DNA from: Cyanophora paradoxa
Lineage: Eukaryota > Glaucocystophyceae > Cyanophorales > Cyanophoraceae
DNA: 64,000 nt
Direction of reading: 5' to 3'
Assembly (NCBI GenBank): GCA_004431415.1
Contig: QPMI01000469.1
Span: forward strand, 62,001 to 126,000
The position numbers and the translations under genes are program-made. Positions 34,743 to 46,192 of the stretch are shown here, piece after piece. The notes under the pieces were generated by a model that worked only from the letters and a program-made list of their open reading frames with translations, made no database searches and had not been told where the DNA came from. How positions within the stretch are numbered: the first letter of the stretch is position 1; every line of letters starts with the position of its first letter.

Positions 34743-36809
34743 ATGAAGGAAGCGCTCAGCAAGATAGAGAGAGACTTCATCCTTCAAGCGCTGCGGGAGG
34801 GCGGCCAGCGCTTGGATGGCCGCCGGCCGTTCGACTACCGCAAGATCCGCATCACGTTCGGCACCGATACGGGGCTCGCTGAAGTCCAGCTGGGTCAGAC
34901 GCGGTCCGCGCGCTCCCCGGGCCGCCGCTCGCACCGCTGCCCTCGATCTCGCCTCGCAGCGTGACCGCCGTCGTCTCCGCTGAGATCGTCGAGCCGTATC
35001 CCGATCGGCCAACTGAGGGCTTTCTATCGTTCAATGTCGAGCTGTCGCCCATGGCGCACCCGTCTTTCGAGCCGGGCCGGTGCTCCTGGCGATTCCGACG
35101 CGCTTAGCTAGCGCGCCCACATAGCGGCCCCCGCCCCGCGCAGGCCATCCGAGTTCGCGGTGGAGCTCGGGCGCATCATCGAGCGCGGGCTTCGCGAAGC
35201 GCGCGCGATAGACACGGAGGGCCTCTGCATCGTCGCCGGAAAGAAGGCCCGCGCGGCGCCCGCCAGCCACGCCCGCGAACCGCAGCTCAACGAGCGGCAG
35301 GTCTGGTCCGTGCGCTGCGACATGCACGTGATGGACCACGGGGGCAACCTGATCGACTGCACTCAGCTGGCGCTAGGTGCGGCGCGCTCCCAGTGAGCCG
35401 CCCGCGCGCCCCGACGCCGCCGCGCGCAGTGCTCGCGCTGCTGCACTTCCGGAGGCCCGTCGTGAGCGTCGTCGGCGAGAGCGTCATGGTGGTGCGTGCC
35501 CCCGCCACGCCCCGACTCGGCGACGGCGGCCCCCGAACGACCCCGGGGCGGCGGCAGTACGCCACGAACGAGCGGGAGCCCATACCGCTCACGCTCCACC
35601 ACGTGCCCCTCTCCGTCACCTTCGCCTTCTTCGAGGACGGGTGCGCCCCGCCGGCCCCGCGCGGCGGAGCGCCCTGCTGGCCGGCGCCGCCGCCGCTCAC
35701 GCCGCGGCCCAGGGAGCAAGTGGTGGTGGACCCCTCCACGAAGGAGGAGCTCGCCGCGGACGGGCGGATGACCATCACGATGAACGCGCAGGTGCCCGAG
35801 GGCCGGCCCGCGCCCCGGCCTGCGCCGCTCACGGGCCGCTGTCGCAGCGGGAGATCTGCTGCGTGCAGAAGTCCGGGGGCTCGGCCATCACCGCCGAGCA
35901 GATGATCCGATGCGTCAAGATCGCCGCCGTGAAAGTCTCCGAGATCTCCAAGGCGAGGCCGCCGCCTTCGGGTCCGAGTGGCGCTGCTCACGTGCCTCGG
36001 CGCAGATCGTGAACCAGAACCTGCAGGCGGCGGACAGGAGGTCACACGCCCCTCGTTCTCACCGGGGCTCTCGTTTTCATGCTCTCCTCCGCAGCGCCGC
36101 GCAGAAGCGGCCGCGGAAGCCGCTGCGGGTGCCGGGCGCGGGCGGCCCTGCCTGCACGAACCTCACCGCCGGGTCGGCTGTCGCGGCCTCCGAAGCCGCC
36201 GCCGCCGCCGCCGCCGCCGCCGCGGACGCCGAGATGGCCGACGCGGACGGGCCGGCGTGCGCAGCGCCACCCCGCCCCGCGCTCCCGCCCGGGCCGACGC
36301 TGCGGCGCAGGCCCCCGCCGGCGATCCCGGTGCCGAAAGCTGCCGCGGGAGACGACATGGAGGCCCTCTTCTACGGGCAGAAGAGCCAGTGGGAGGACAA
36401 GGAGGAGAAGGTGCGGGGCCCCGCGGCCGCCCCTGCGCTGGGCCGCAGTGCGAGCGGGGGGGCGCGGGGGCGGGCGCAGGCGGACCCCCAGTCGCTGCAG
36501 GCGCAGCGGAGGAAGAAGAAGAAGGAGCGGCGGCGGGCGGGCGGCGGCGAGGCGGACGAAGAGGGCAGCGAGGAGGAGGAGGGCGACACGGCCACCCTCC
36601 ACTCTGAGTTTGCGCCGGCCCCCGCGGCGCCAGCGGCCGCCCCCGCGCCCTCCCCGCGCAAGGCCCCCGTGCCCGAGCCGGCGCCCACCGCGGCGGTGGC
36701 CAAGCCGGCCAAGACGAAGAAGGCGGCAGCGGCGATGGAGGACGATGGCGAGCTCGACCTCGCGGCCGCCGTCAAGAAGAAGCCGGCCGGCGGGAAGAAG
36801 AAGGCCTAG
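34743..36809 (+). CDS. Exosome complex subunit RRP45 / EXOSC9
   Basis: This is an RNase PH-like ring subunit of the eukaryotic RNA exosome, acting in nuclear and cytoplasmic RNA processing and decay. ATG 34743 gives MKEALSKIERDFILQALREG, then RLDGRRPFDYRKIRITFGTD, SVTAVVSAEIVEPYPDRPTE, FLSFNVELSPMAHPSFEPG, IIERGLREARAIDTEGLCIV, VWSVRCDMHVMDHGGNLIDC, LLHFRRPVVSVVGESVMV, REPIPLTLHHVPLSVTFAFF, VVVDPSTKEELAADGRMTIT and REICCVQKSGGSAITAEQMI. These line up in order with EXOSC9. Short GC-rich introns separate them. A C-terminal extension of about 200 residues, rich in Ala, Pro and Lys with an acidic patch, ends KKKA followed by TAG at 36807. Such tails are typical of RRP45 relative to the archaeal subunit. 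Confidence 0.93.
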
Positions 36810-36901
36810 GCAGCTGTCTTAAGCTTTCAATCTTTGAATGAAATGATGCATGTGTATTCCGCGTATACAGAGGGGCGGCGGTATGTACAGGGGTGCTTGC
36901 G

Positions 36902-39900
36902 CTAGCGTAGGGGCTCGCCGGGCCCCGTGCGGATCGGGGGCGCCTGGAAGAGGCCGCCCCTGTTGAACTCGGCGGCGTTCCAGGGGTTGCCCCCCTCGGG
37001 GACGCGCATCTCGCACTGGTGCCCGAAGTACCTGCCGGCCGGCGGCGCGTGAGCCTTGGGTCAGAAAGCGAGCGGCCTCGTGTCGCGCGGAGGGGCGCTA
37101 GCGCACCCCGCCTTGCACATGCAGTGCCCCGTGATGTGGTCGGCGTGGCCGTTGCCCGAGCACTCCAGGGTGCCCAGCGTGCTGCAGTCCCAGTTGCTGT
37201 ACCCCTCGTCGCAGAAGCACTGCCCGACCTCCATGTCGCAGCGCCCGTGCCCCGAGCAGTTGCGCGGGCACGCCACCGTGAGGCAGTCCTGCGGAGCACG
37301 CGCGCGCGAGCCGTTGGCACGGGCACGGGGGGCGGGAGCGGTAGCGGGCAAGGGCGCGGACCTGGCCGCTGAAGCCCGGGTAGCAGCGGCACTTGCCGGT
37401 GTGGTAGTTGCAGGCGCCGTTGCCGGCGCAGTCGAGGGGGCACTCGGTCTTGGAGCAGTCGTCGTCGAAGTAGCCGGGCTTGCAGCGGCAGATGCCCGTG
37501 TCGTAGTTGCACGTGCCGCGCGTCTCGTTCACCTGCGGGCCCGTCGCGTTCGCCGCCAGCGGGTAGTAGTACGTGCAGTTCATCGGGCAGAGCTGCGCGC
37601 GCCTGGGGGTGAGGCTGGGCGGGGCAGGGGGGCGGCGGGGCGCGGGCGGGCCTTGTACTGGCACTGGTTGCCGAACCAGCCGGCGTTGCAGATGCAGTTG
37701 TCGTTGAGGAAGTCGCAGCGGCCGTTGAAGCCGCAGCCGCCCGGGCACTTGGAGTAGCGGCAGTCGTAGCCCCAGAAGGCCCGCAGGCACTGGCAGTTCC
37801 CGTTGTTGTCGCAGAAGCCCTGCCTGCGCGCCCCGCCGCTCGCCCCGGCGCGGCGCAAGGCCCGGGGCGGGCGGGGCGGGGCGGGGCGGACCCGTAGCAG
37901 CCGTTGGGGCACTCCTTGCGGGAGCAGTCGTCGCCCGTGAAGCCCGGGTCGCAGTAGCAGGCCCCCTTCTTGATGTCGCACGACCCGTGGAAGTTGCAGT
38001 TGTTCGGGCACTCCACCGGCTGCACCGCCCCGCCGCGCCTCCGTGAGGCCCCGCGGCGCGCCCCGGGCGGGACATCGACCGCGGCGCACCGTGAGACCTG
38101 CCGACCAGGCGGCCGTGTCCCCGGGGCCCGTAACCTTGTCCGCGTAGTTGATCGGCACCGAGCAGACCGTCTGCCGCGGACCGTGAGCAGCCAGGGGGGC
38201 GGCGGCGGGGCCGGCGGCAGAGGCCTGGGGCCCAGCTCTCACCCGGATGCTGCTGTCGTCTGTGAAGATGACGTTGAGGATGTAGACGCCGGGGGGCGTC
38301 ACGCTCGCCGCCGCCGGCGTGTACGTCAGCTGCGGGCGTGCGCGCGTCAGCAGGGGGCGGGGCGGGGCGGGCGGGGCGAGGGCGGGCCTTGGCGCGGAAG
38401 GGGGAGAGGCGGCGGGTGCCGGCGGGGGGGTCCATGACCATGCCGGGGAGGACGTCGCCCCCCAGGGCTGCCCGCCCCGCGTCGCCCCCCGACGCCGCGC
38501 GACGGGCGGGCGGGCGGGGGGGCGGGGGGGCGCACAGAGGGTCAGGTGGGTGGAGAGCTCGTTGAAGCCCGTGAAGGTGATCTGCGCGGGGCCCTCAGCG
38601 CCGGCGCGAGCGGCGGGGGGCCGGCCCCGGGCCGGCGCGCACGGAGTAGTTGCGGCCTGCGGGGAGGAGCCCGCCGACGTACATCGTGTCCTGCCCGAGC
38701 GAGTGCGCGCACAGCGGGAACGAGGAGACGAGGAACGTGTACTGCGCCCCGCCCCGCCCCGCCGGCTCAGCCCCGAGCGGCGCAAGGGCGGCCCCGAGGC
38801 GCGCACGGAGCGCATGAAGGCGAGGGCGGCGTCGAGGCCGGCCGACGCCTCCAGGATGAACGTGTAGAAGAACGAGACCGACTCCGCTGCCGGGCGCGCC
38901 CCCTCGATCCCTGGCGGAGCGAGGGGGCGGCCCGGGGGCGCACTCGGCGCGAGGGAATCGAAGCGATAGGCGAGGGAGACCGCCTCATCGGCGCAGCGCT
39001 GCGGGGCGCGCGCGCGTCGGGGGCAGCCCGCCCGCCGCCCCGGGGGCCGGACAGCGGCGCGCACGGTTTGGCCCGTGGCCATCGGGCTGTTGTAGATCGG
39101 GGTTGGGTTGCGGTTGACGAAGCCTCCGTAGGTCACCTGCCCCCGGCGCGGCGCGGCGTCGGCGAGGCGCCGGCGGGGCGGGGCGGGGTGGGCGGCCGGG
39201 CGCCGCGGGGCGGCGCACGCGGGCGTTGCAGTTGATGGTCGCAAGCGCGAGGTAGAGCTGTGGCAGCGTCTGCGGCGGGGCGGGGCGTCGGCGCCGTCGG
39301 CGTCGGCGGCGGGGGCGGGGCGGGGGCGGGGCACCTTGCCCTGCGCCCGGACGAGGGCGGTGCAGTTCGCGTCGGGGTCCGTCGGCTGCGGCGACGTCAG
39401 GAGAGAAAGGAGGAAAAGGAGAAGGAGGAAGGGGCGAGGGCTCGCCTGGGACACGACGGTGTTGCACGTGTCGTAGTTGTCGGCGCGCGTGGACCAAGGC
39501 TGCTCCTGGTCGGGATCTGCCGCCCCGCTGAGGACAGCGCACTGAAGCGAGCCGTCTGCCCCGCGCACCGATGTTGTGCAGGTACTGGACCTTCGTGATC
39601 GCCGACGCGCCGACGTTCGTGAGGACCACCTGGGGGGCGCCTCGGAAAAGAAAAGGAGAAGAAGGGAAGAGGGGCCGGGGGCGGCGCGCCTGGACGGTGA
39701 AAAAGAGGTCGTCTTCGTTGAAGTAGATCGTCTTCTGGACCTGCACGGCCGACGTGACGAGGTTCGAGCCTGCGCCCGCGCTCGGCGGCGCCCGCGCGAC
39801 GGCCCCGCCCCCTCCGAGCGCACCGGTGGCGGTCGTGGAGGTCGCGCCGGCCGTCCCGAGCCACTCGACGCTCTTCCTGGTCCCCGAGCTCGTTTCGACG

Positions 39901-40461
39901 ATCGCAGCGGGCGCAATCTGCCGGCTCGGGATGAGGCCCGTGCGCTCGCAGGGCCGAGCCACGCACGTCGATCTGGTTCATCAGGCCGTAGTTGTTGAAG
40001 CGCTGCACCACGCCGTTCGTGTCCGTGAACTCCAGCGTCCAGCCCTCCTCCGGCGTTCCCGGAAGGAACTGCGGCAGGGGCTGAGCGGCCGGGCGCGTGG
40101 CTCAGGAACAGACCGGCAGCTCACGTAGTCTCCGGAGTACGGAGGCGAACCCGTGCTCCACCCATCCATGCCGTAGTCGGCCTGGCGGGCAATTTCAGAG
40201 GAAGCGCGTACGCTCAGGGCTCGGGGGGCGCACCGAGATGCCGAGCTTGCCGCTGCCTGAGTTGACGTGGTAGCCTGCCGGGGCTGTCGTTGTACTACCT
40301 AAGCTCGACGCTGGGTGGACGCCGACTTCCAGGTACGTCCCCTGCAGAAAGACCGTCTGCCCCTCCTGGTACGCGAGGCTCAGGTGCATGCCGGCAAGTA
40401 AGAGCAGCCCGTATAGCGATGGCTGCATCCGCGACCTCGCCGGATGCCTGTGGCCTGCCAT
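36902..40461 (-). CDS. Secreted EGF-repeat extracellular protein
   Basis: An N-terminal signal peptide (MQPSLYGLLLLAGMHLSLA, within the start at 40461; an in-frame ATG lies at 40428) leads into a non-EGF region of about 600 residues. That region includes QTVFLQGTYLEVGVHPAS, GMDGWSTGSPPYSGDY and FVNRNPTPIYNS. The C-terminal third holds at least seven EGF-like repeats of the C-x3-C-x3-G-x-C-x5-G-x-C-x-C-x2-G tenascin type: CPNNCNFHGSCDIKKGACYC, CPGGCGFNGRCDFLNDNCIC, CPMNCTYYYP..., CPLDCAGNGACNYHTGKCRC and CPRNCSGHGRCDMEVGQCFC. The end is QCEMRVPEGGNPWNAAEFNR and the TAG at 36902. Multiple short introns fall between repeats. The role is probably cell-surface or matrix adhesion. I do not recognise the N-terminal domain as a named family, and no C-terminal membrane helix is evident. 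Confidence 0.8.
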
Positions 40462-40991
40462 AGCTGGCTGTGCCAGCGTGGCTGCGCCTCAGATAGCTGG
40501 ACGGGACCGGCCAGGCACGAATGCAGCAACTATCCAATCACGCAGTGGCTGACCCGTCCAGCTGCTGGACGCGTATCTCGTGCGCGGTGGCAGAGTCGCA
40601 GTACGGATAGCGGACCAGTCCGACCGCTATTGCTAGGTCGATGCACTTATCAGCTTAGCTACCGTCTAGATATCGATGGGGCGCTGACTCTGCAGGCGGC
40701 GCAAGCATAGGAGAACTGTACCCCCGCATGCGATCAATTTTCGAATTCGGTCACTTCCGATCATGATCAGGCCGGCGCTAGAGCTTCGAATTCTAGCTAT
40801 AGCTAGGGCTGGATCAAGAAACTCGGCCTAACCTCGCGAATTGGGTCGAGCGCTTAAAGATCGGGGCAGGCGCTGGCGCGCTCCGGCTCAGATATTCGAT
40901 TGCGCGCTGTGTACATGTACAGGCCCCCGCGCGCCGGTACAGAGACGCCCCCGACCGTTCCGTCTCGGCGCGTGCCCTCAAGCGACGACGT
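40462..40991. other. Intergenic, nothing recognised
   Basis: This separates the EGF protein start from the SF-assemblin-like stop. Short palindromes (agctatagctag) and no supported gene. Confidence 0.5.
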
Positions 40992-42565
40992 TCATGCCTG
41001 CGGCGCCGTGAGCCAAGGCCGGAGGGGGATGGGGGGAGCGAGAGTGACGTGAGCGTACCCTCCTGGTGACGCAGAGAGAAGCTCTTGAAAGCTGCGATGG
41101 GGTGAGGCGGGGCGGGCGGGGGCCGGGGGCGGGGGCGGGGTCACCGGAGATGATCTGGTCGTCCTCGCGCTCGCGCGCCGCCGCCTCCGACTCGATCTCC
41201 TTCTTGAGCTGCAGGCGGAGGTGTGCAGCCCCTCAGCGAGCCGCCGGAGCCGCCGCAGCCGGCGGGGCGCACCTTGGCGAACTCCTCGCGGACGTAGGCG
41301 TTGAACTTCTCGGTGCCCTTGTCGCGCTGCGCCCGGTCGAGCGCGATCTCGTCCCGCACCTTCGCCACCTGGTTCTCCCGCGTCGTCTGCGGCGCCGGCG
41401 TCAGCGCCCGCCCGAGGCCCCGGCCGTGGAAGACGGCCGCGGACCCGCTCGACGTCGTTGGCCTGCTCGAGCTTGAAGACGGCCTCCTCGATGCGCTTGA
41501 GGATCATGGCCTCGGCCTCCTGCCGTCCCTTCTTCTCCCGCTCCACGCTGCTCTCGCACACCTGCGCGCCGGCCGCCGTCGCGTCCCAGCGCGGGCGGGG
41601 AAGGGGCGGCGGGGGCCGGCGCGCCTCCATGCGCTTGTTGAAGGACTGGATGGCGGCCTCGAGCTTCGTGAAGATCGCCTCGTACCGCTCCGCCATCGTC
41701 CTGCGTCGCCTCAGCGCGGGAAGAGCCCGCGGGGGCCCTCCGAGCGGCGCCGGCGCACTTCTCGAGGAGGTCGAGGCGTGCGTTGACGTCCACGACGGCC
41801 TTCTTCAGGGGCTCCACCAGGTCGATGAACTGCGCCCCGCCGCCGCGTCGGGGGCCCCGAGAGGCAGGCACGCGCGCTCGCCGGCGCTGGGGGAGGAGGG
41901 CACCTGCTGCTCCATCTTGGCGTGCAGGTTGATCAGCTGGCCCTCGAAGGTCGCCTGTGCGCCACCGGGTCAGCGGCGGGCGCGCGTGTGCGGAGAGCGG
42001 CGCGTAGCGACCTGCAGGTTCCTGTCGGCTTCCGCACGCTTCCTCGCCTCCGACTTGTTTGCACTGTCCACCGCTCGGATCTCATCCTGCGCAGCGCCGA
42101 GTGGGCGGCCTGGAGAGGCGGCGGCCCGGCGGCCCCGCCGCTGCCCGAGGCTTTGCCGTTCCGGCGAGGGGGCCGCACCTGGAGCGCGCGCAGTCTCCTC
42201 TCCTCCTCTTCCCTCCTCGCCTCCACCTTCCGCTCGAACTCGACGTAGAAGCGATCCAGTTGAACTGGCGTTCATAGCTAAGCTTAAGAACGCATTTGAT
42301 ATGCGAAGCTAAAGTGTGCACCCGTCATTGCCTCCAGCCGGGCACCCGCCGGGACCTGGCCATCCCTGCGTCTAGCTGTGAGCGCCAGCGAGGTTGCCAG
42401 AGGGAAGGCCAACCTGTCGACTGGGATGGAGACTCCCATGCTTGTCAGGCCCTTGGGCGTTGTGCCGCCGGTTAGCGGTCCCTGTTTCGGCGTGGTGCCG
42501 CCAGTGAGAGGCGCCGGGGTGGTTGCGGCAAGCTTGGCATGAATTGCCGGTGTCGGCGTCGTCAT
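40992..42565 (-). CDS. SF-assemblin / beta-giardin-like striated fibre protein
   Basis: This is predicted to be a coiled-coil protein of flagellar root fibres. Exons on the minus strand start at ATG 42565 (MTTPTPAIHAKLAATTPAPL), a Thr/Pro/Gly head with a repeated LTGGTTPK motif. An exon follows that is read through a GT-AG intron into LDRFYVEFERKVEARREEEE (about 42,250-42,200). Further exons: EIRAVDSANKSEARKRAEAD, ATFEGQLINLHAKMEQQV, FIDLVEPLKKAVVDVNARLD, AERYEAIFTKLEAAIQSFNK, EKKGRQEAEAMILKRIEEAV, AKVRDEIALDRAQRDKGTEK and LKKEIESEAAARERED. They end with SFQELLSASPGGYA and a stop at 40992. Head plus continuous short-heptad rod and the length (about 300 residues) fit the SF-assemblin family. 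Paralogous or other coiled-coil families cannot be excluded. Confidence 0.72.
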
Positions 42566-43076
42566 GGTAGCTGTGTTGCTGTTGCCGAAAAATAGGCGAA
42601 AGTTACTTGTACCCGCCTGACACACCGAGAGTGACCGAGTCACCGCGTCGAAGTCAGCGAGGACGGCAGCAGCACGCGCCGCGAATCGCCCGCCGTGATG
42701 CTGTTCACCATACCTTTCCACCGCGCGCCGGCGCCGGATACAGCTCCACCACAAGCGGGGCCGCGCGCCGCACCTCCCGGCGCCAGTACATGCTCTATAA
42801 CTAGCGCCAGCGGTGCGATCAGCGCCCTGCGGCCGGCGTGTCTAGCGGATCGACCAGCGCGCGAGTCGCCAGCAGCGCGAGCGTGTGATTTCATCGGGCT
42901 CAGGCTCGGCAGACGATTCATCGAGCGCTCATGTATTCCATCGCAAGTCAAGACAGCCGCTCGCTGCTCGGCGGGCCGCGCGGCAGACTCGTCCAGCATC
43001 GTAGCACAAGCGTGCACGTGGACGCCTCCGACCGAGGCTAAAGCAGCTCGAACAGCGTTGTACGAGTCTCCCGACC
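42566..43076. other. Intergenic between divergent SF-assemblin-like and carboxypeptidase genes
   Basis: No gene is supported. It may contain the unresolved first exon of the carboxypeptidase. Confidence 0.45.
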
Positions 43077-45388
43077 GTGCGCGCTCGCCCGTCGGCCCCG
43101 CTGAGCCGCGTCATACCGCTTCGCTGCACTGCGCGGCATTGCGTGACTTTCGCGCGTCAAAATGCAGGGAGCGTCGTCGTCGAAACGGACTTCGACTCAG
43201 GGAACGGGAGGGTCGTGCGCACGCAGGTCCTGGGTCCGGACGCCGAGTGCGTCATCTGGATCGAGATCGAACGTGCGTGCCGCGCGAGTCCCTCGCAGGC
43301 GCCAGCGCATGTACAGGTGGCTTATCGCGCTCGCAGCTGACACAAACTCTCGGGACTACCAGTGGTATGTCCTTGAAGAGTTAGCGCTTTGCTTTTACAT
43401 TGACGCGGCATCGTGGGCGCAGGTTCCATGTTCGCGTCCGGTCCGCTCCGCTCTCCCCGGGCCCGGCCCCGCCGCTCTCCCGGCCTCGCTTGAGCCTTCC
43501 CCGTCAGATGCGCTCCAGGCCGCCGCCTGCGCCTGATCTTCACCAACGCGCCCGCCGCGTCGTACCCCCGCGGCTGGCAGGGTACGTGTCCGTGCCTGTA
43601 CCCCCGTCCGCTCTGATCGAGCGGAACCGTGGCGTCAGGGTACCGGGCGTACTGGAGCGCGGGGGCGGCCGTGGAGGACTCCGACGCGTGGGAGACTGCG
43701 GAAACGACGTACGACCCCAGCGAAGGCCTCGCGTGCGCGCTTTGCCCCGGGCCCCTCTGTCGTCCGAGGGGCCTCCGCGCTCCGAGTCTTACATGAGCGC
43801 CCGCACCTCCCCCCCCCCCCCCCCCCTCCGCGCGCAGCGTGCGGGTTGTACCCCGATCTGACGAGACTGACGTCGCCCTCTTCGTGCCGTACTCCCTCGC
43901 CCAGGCCCGCAGGGGGATCGGAGGCGGGGGGTACAGGATCGCGCCCCTCATCGCCTCTTCTCGCCACAGGTGGACGCGCTGGTACGGCGGGCGGCGGAGA
44001 GCCGGCGCTGCTCGGCCACGGTGATCGGAGCGAGGCAAGGAGCCGCTGCCGGGGGTCGCTGGAGCGGTGGCTCGGGAGGGCTGACGGTGCGGGGGGCAGC
44101 GTGGAGGGGCGGGCGATCACGGAGCTGCGGTTCGGGGAGGGGCGGGCGGGGGCGGGGAGCAGCTTCTCCCGCCGCAAGCACCTCTGGGTCATCGCCCGCC
44201 AGGCGCGCCCCCGCCCCCGCCCCCGCCCCCGCCCCGCCCCCCGGGCACCGCCGGCGAGCCCCGCCCCGCTGGGGCGCGCAGCACCCCGGGGAGGCGATGG
44301 CCTCTTTCTTCGTCGAGGGCCTCGTCTCCAGGCGCGCCGGCCCGCCCGCCCTCCGCCCCCGCGCCCCGAGGCCGGCCCCGCAGGCTGCTCGCTTCTGACG
44401 CGGGGGCCGAGGACGCCGAGGTCGAGCGGCTGCTGGCCCGCGCCGACGTGCATGTCGTACCCCTCATGAACCCCGGTACGCGCGCGGGGCGAGGGCATCC
44501 GAGGAACTCACGCGCCCGCCCGGGGGCACAGACGGCGTGTTTTGGGGCAACCACAGGAACAACGCCGCCGGCATCGACCTCAACAGGCGCGCGCGCCGCG
44601 CGGCCGGCATACGTGCGTGCAGGGCAGCGCTCACCCGTGCCCCTCGGCAGGCAGTGGAACACGCCGGACCCCGAGCGCGCCCCTGAGGTGAGCGTTCTGC
44701 TGGCTAGTCCTCGCCGGCTCCCTCACCGCCCGGCCGACGATTCCGCCTTCCCCCCCCCCTTTTTCCCCTGCCCCCCGCTGCAGGTGGCGTGCGTGCGGAA
44801 GCGGATGGAGGAGACGGGCTGCCACTTCTTCCTCGACGCCCACGGCGACGAGGGTTCGAGCCCGCCAAGGTCCCTTCAATCTAGACAGGGCTTGAGATTG
44901 TCCCCCTCTCAGGCCTCCCTTACGTCTTCGTGGCGGGCTCGGAAGGCGTACCTTCTTTCGGGCCCCGCGTCGCCGACCTCCAGGTATCCCCGGACCCTTG
45001 ATCGGTTTCTCTTCTTCCTGCCTCTTTTTGCTGACTGCCCCCTCAGGACCGGTTCAAGGCGCTGTACAGCAGTGTGAACCCGTCCTTCCAGGACGAGTGC
45101 GTACCCCGCGTGCAGAGCCTTCACGCGCACGCGCGCGCCTGCGCAGCGAGGTGAGGGGGCCTGGGGCGCAGGTACAACTACGGGCGGCGTGCGCCGGGGA
45201 GGGCGAACCTGGGAATCGCGACGAGCTCGGTGGGGGAGCGCCACCGCTGCCTCGCCTTCACCCTCGAGATGCCCTTCCTCGCCTGCCGCCGCGACCCCGA
45301 CCCCCTCCACGGCTTCGGCGCCCCCCGCGCCCGCCGCCTCGGCGCCGCCCTCCCCGCCGTCCTCTCCTCCCTCGTCGACGACCTCTAG
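43077..45388 (+). CDS. M14 zinc carboxypeptidase, cytosolic carboxypeptidase (CCP) type
   Basis: This metallocarboxypeptidase has the beta-rich N-domain of CCPs, enzymes that in eukaryotes trim glutamates from tubulin. N-domain: VVVETDFDSGNGRVVRTQVL, DYQW joined across an intron (donor G|GTATGT at about 43,363) to FHVRVR, then FTNAPAASYPRGWQGYVSV and VALFVPYSLAQ. Catalytic domain: HPGEAMASFFVEGLVSR (zinc ligands His and Glu, CAC 44282-44284 and GAG 44291-44293), ADVHVVPLMNPDGVFWGNHR, NNAAGIDLNR, RQWNTPDPERAPEV and FFLDAHGDEG (third zinc His at 44841-44843). The end LAFTLEMPF, with the expected catalytic Glu, runs on to SSLVDDL and TAG at 45386. About ten short introns. The true start codon is not settled: the frame is open upstream to 43077 without a clear ATG. 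The subgroup resembles the compact, bacterial-like CCPs as well as tubulin deglutamylases. Confidence 0.85.
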
Positions 45389-45564
45389 CCACACAAGGCA
45401 GGCAAGCCTATAGCTAGCCATAGGTCAGGGAGGGAGCCCAGGGGCAGGCGCAGCTGCAGCCTAGAGAGATCGACAGGAAGTCATGATCAGCAGCGGCAGC
45501 CGTCAGGGAATCAGACGCAGCGCAGCGCAGCGCAGCGCAGCGCAGGTCACGGGTATACGAAGCA
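45389..45564. repeat. Host flank with GCAGC direct repeats, up to the composition break
   Basis: The last GC-rich stretch. It contains cgcag repeated five times at about 45,520-45,545. Composition switches to AT-rich immediately after position 45,564. Confidence 0.7.
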
Positions 45565-45847
45565 ACACATAGTAAAATGCGGAGTTTTAACCCTCGGCTT
45601 ATCTTAATTGATTTTGTTGATATATCTCGTATATTCTATTTCAATCAATCGATAATCTGTGTATATCTTATCGAATATTCAATTATTTCGATTATTTTGT
45701 ATTCTTTTCGATATTTTATCGTAAATCTCTCTTATTTTCCGATTAGTCTTACTGAGTCTATCGATAATCTGTATATATTTCCGAATAATATAACTGAATC
45801 TCAATTAGATCTTGCCTCTGGTTAAAACTCCGCATTTTACTATGTGT
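45565..45847. repeat. Perfect 28-bp inverted repeat flanking an AT-rich 227-bp interior
   Basis: Positions 45565-45592 (acacatagtaaaatgcggag...) are exactly reverse-complementary to 45820-45847. The interior contains a near-duplicate, tcgataatctg(tg)tatat, at about 45,648 and 45,759. The left arm starts where composition changes. It could be a terminal hairpin/telomere-type structure of the element or a MITE-like insertion. An 82-codon frame inside is probably not a gene. Confidence 0.85.
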
Positions 45848-46149
45848 GATTGGTCTAAAAGTTAATTGATTTAATCGATATTATATTCATGTACTTTCTC
45901 GATTAAATTTAATTAAATTTAATTCATTTAATCGGAAATATATCGCTAAACTCGATTAAGATCCATAAAAGATTCATTTGTTTAATAAAACAAATCGATC
46001 TCTTATTGAATTCAATCGTAATTATACATGAAACTTATATGATTTGATCATTGTTTTATTGAGTCTAAGGGGGGACCCTTAGGAATTTAATGAATAATTG
46101 GGTGTCACAGGTGTCACAGGTCCATCCCATCGAAAGGGAAAATCACTCT
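45848..46149. other. AT-rich non-coding stretch
   Basis: Dominated by taattaaattt and cgattaa motifs. No gene is supported. Includes the left arm of the gtgtcacagg inverted repeat. Confidence 0.5.
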
Positions 46150-46192
46150 TTATAGGGCTTGAGCTGGGATAAACCTGTGACACCTGTGACAC
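46101..46192. repeat. 20-bp inverted repeat with internal gtgtcacag duplication
   Basis: GTGTCACAGGTGTCACAGGT at 46102-46121 is exactly reverse-complementary to 46173-46192. Pairing extends over the adjoining ccatccca/tgggataa with two mismatches. Each arm contains a tandem gtgtcacag. The right arm encodes the CHRCHRFIP end of the small minus-strand frame, so the two arms may be remnants of duplicated gene ends or a stem-loop terminator or origin. Confidence 0.8.

Noticed and set aside
37098-38441. 447-codon frame within the EGF gene
   Set aside because: Mixed-phase read-through of exons and introns. The EGF cysteine spacing appears only in the spliced phases.
45565-45847. 82-codon plus-strand frame inside the inverted repeat
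   Set aside because: Ile/Tyr/Phe-rich translation of AT-rich DNA bounded by the repeat arms. No protein-like features.
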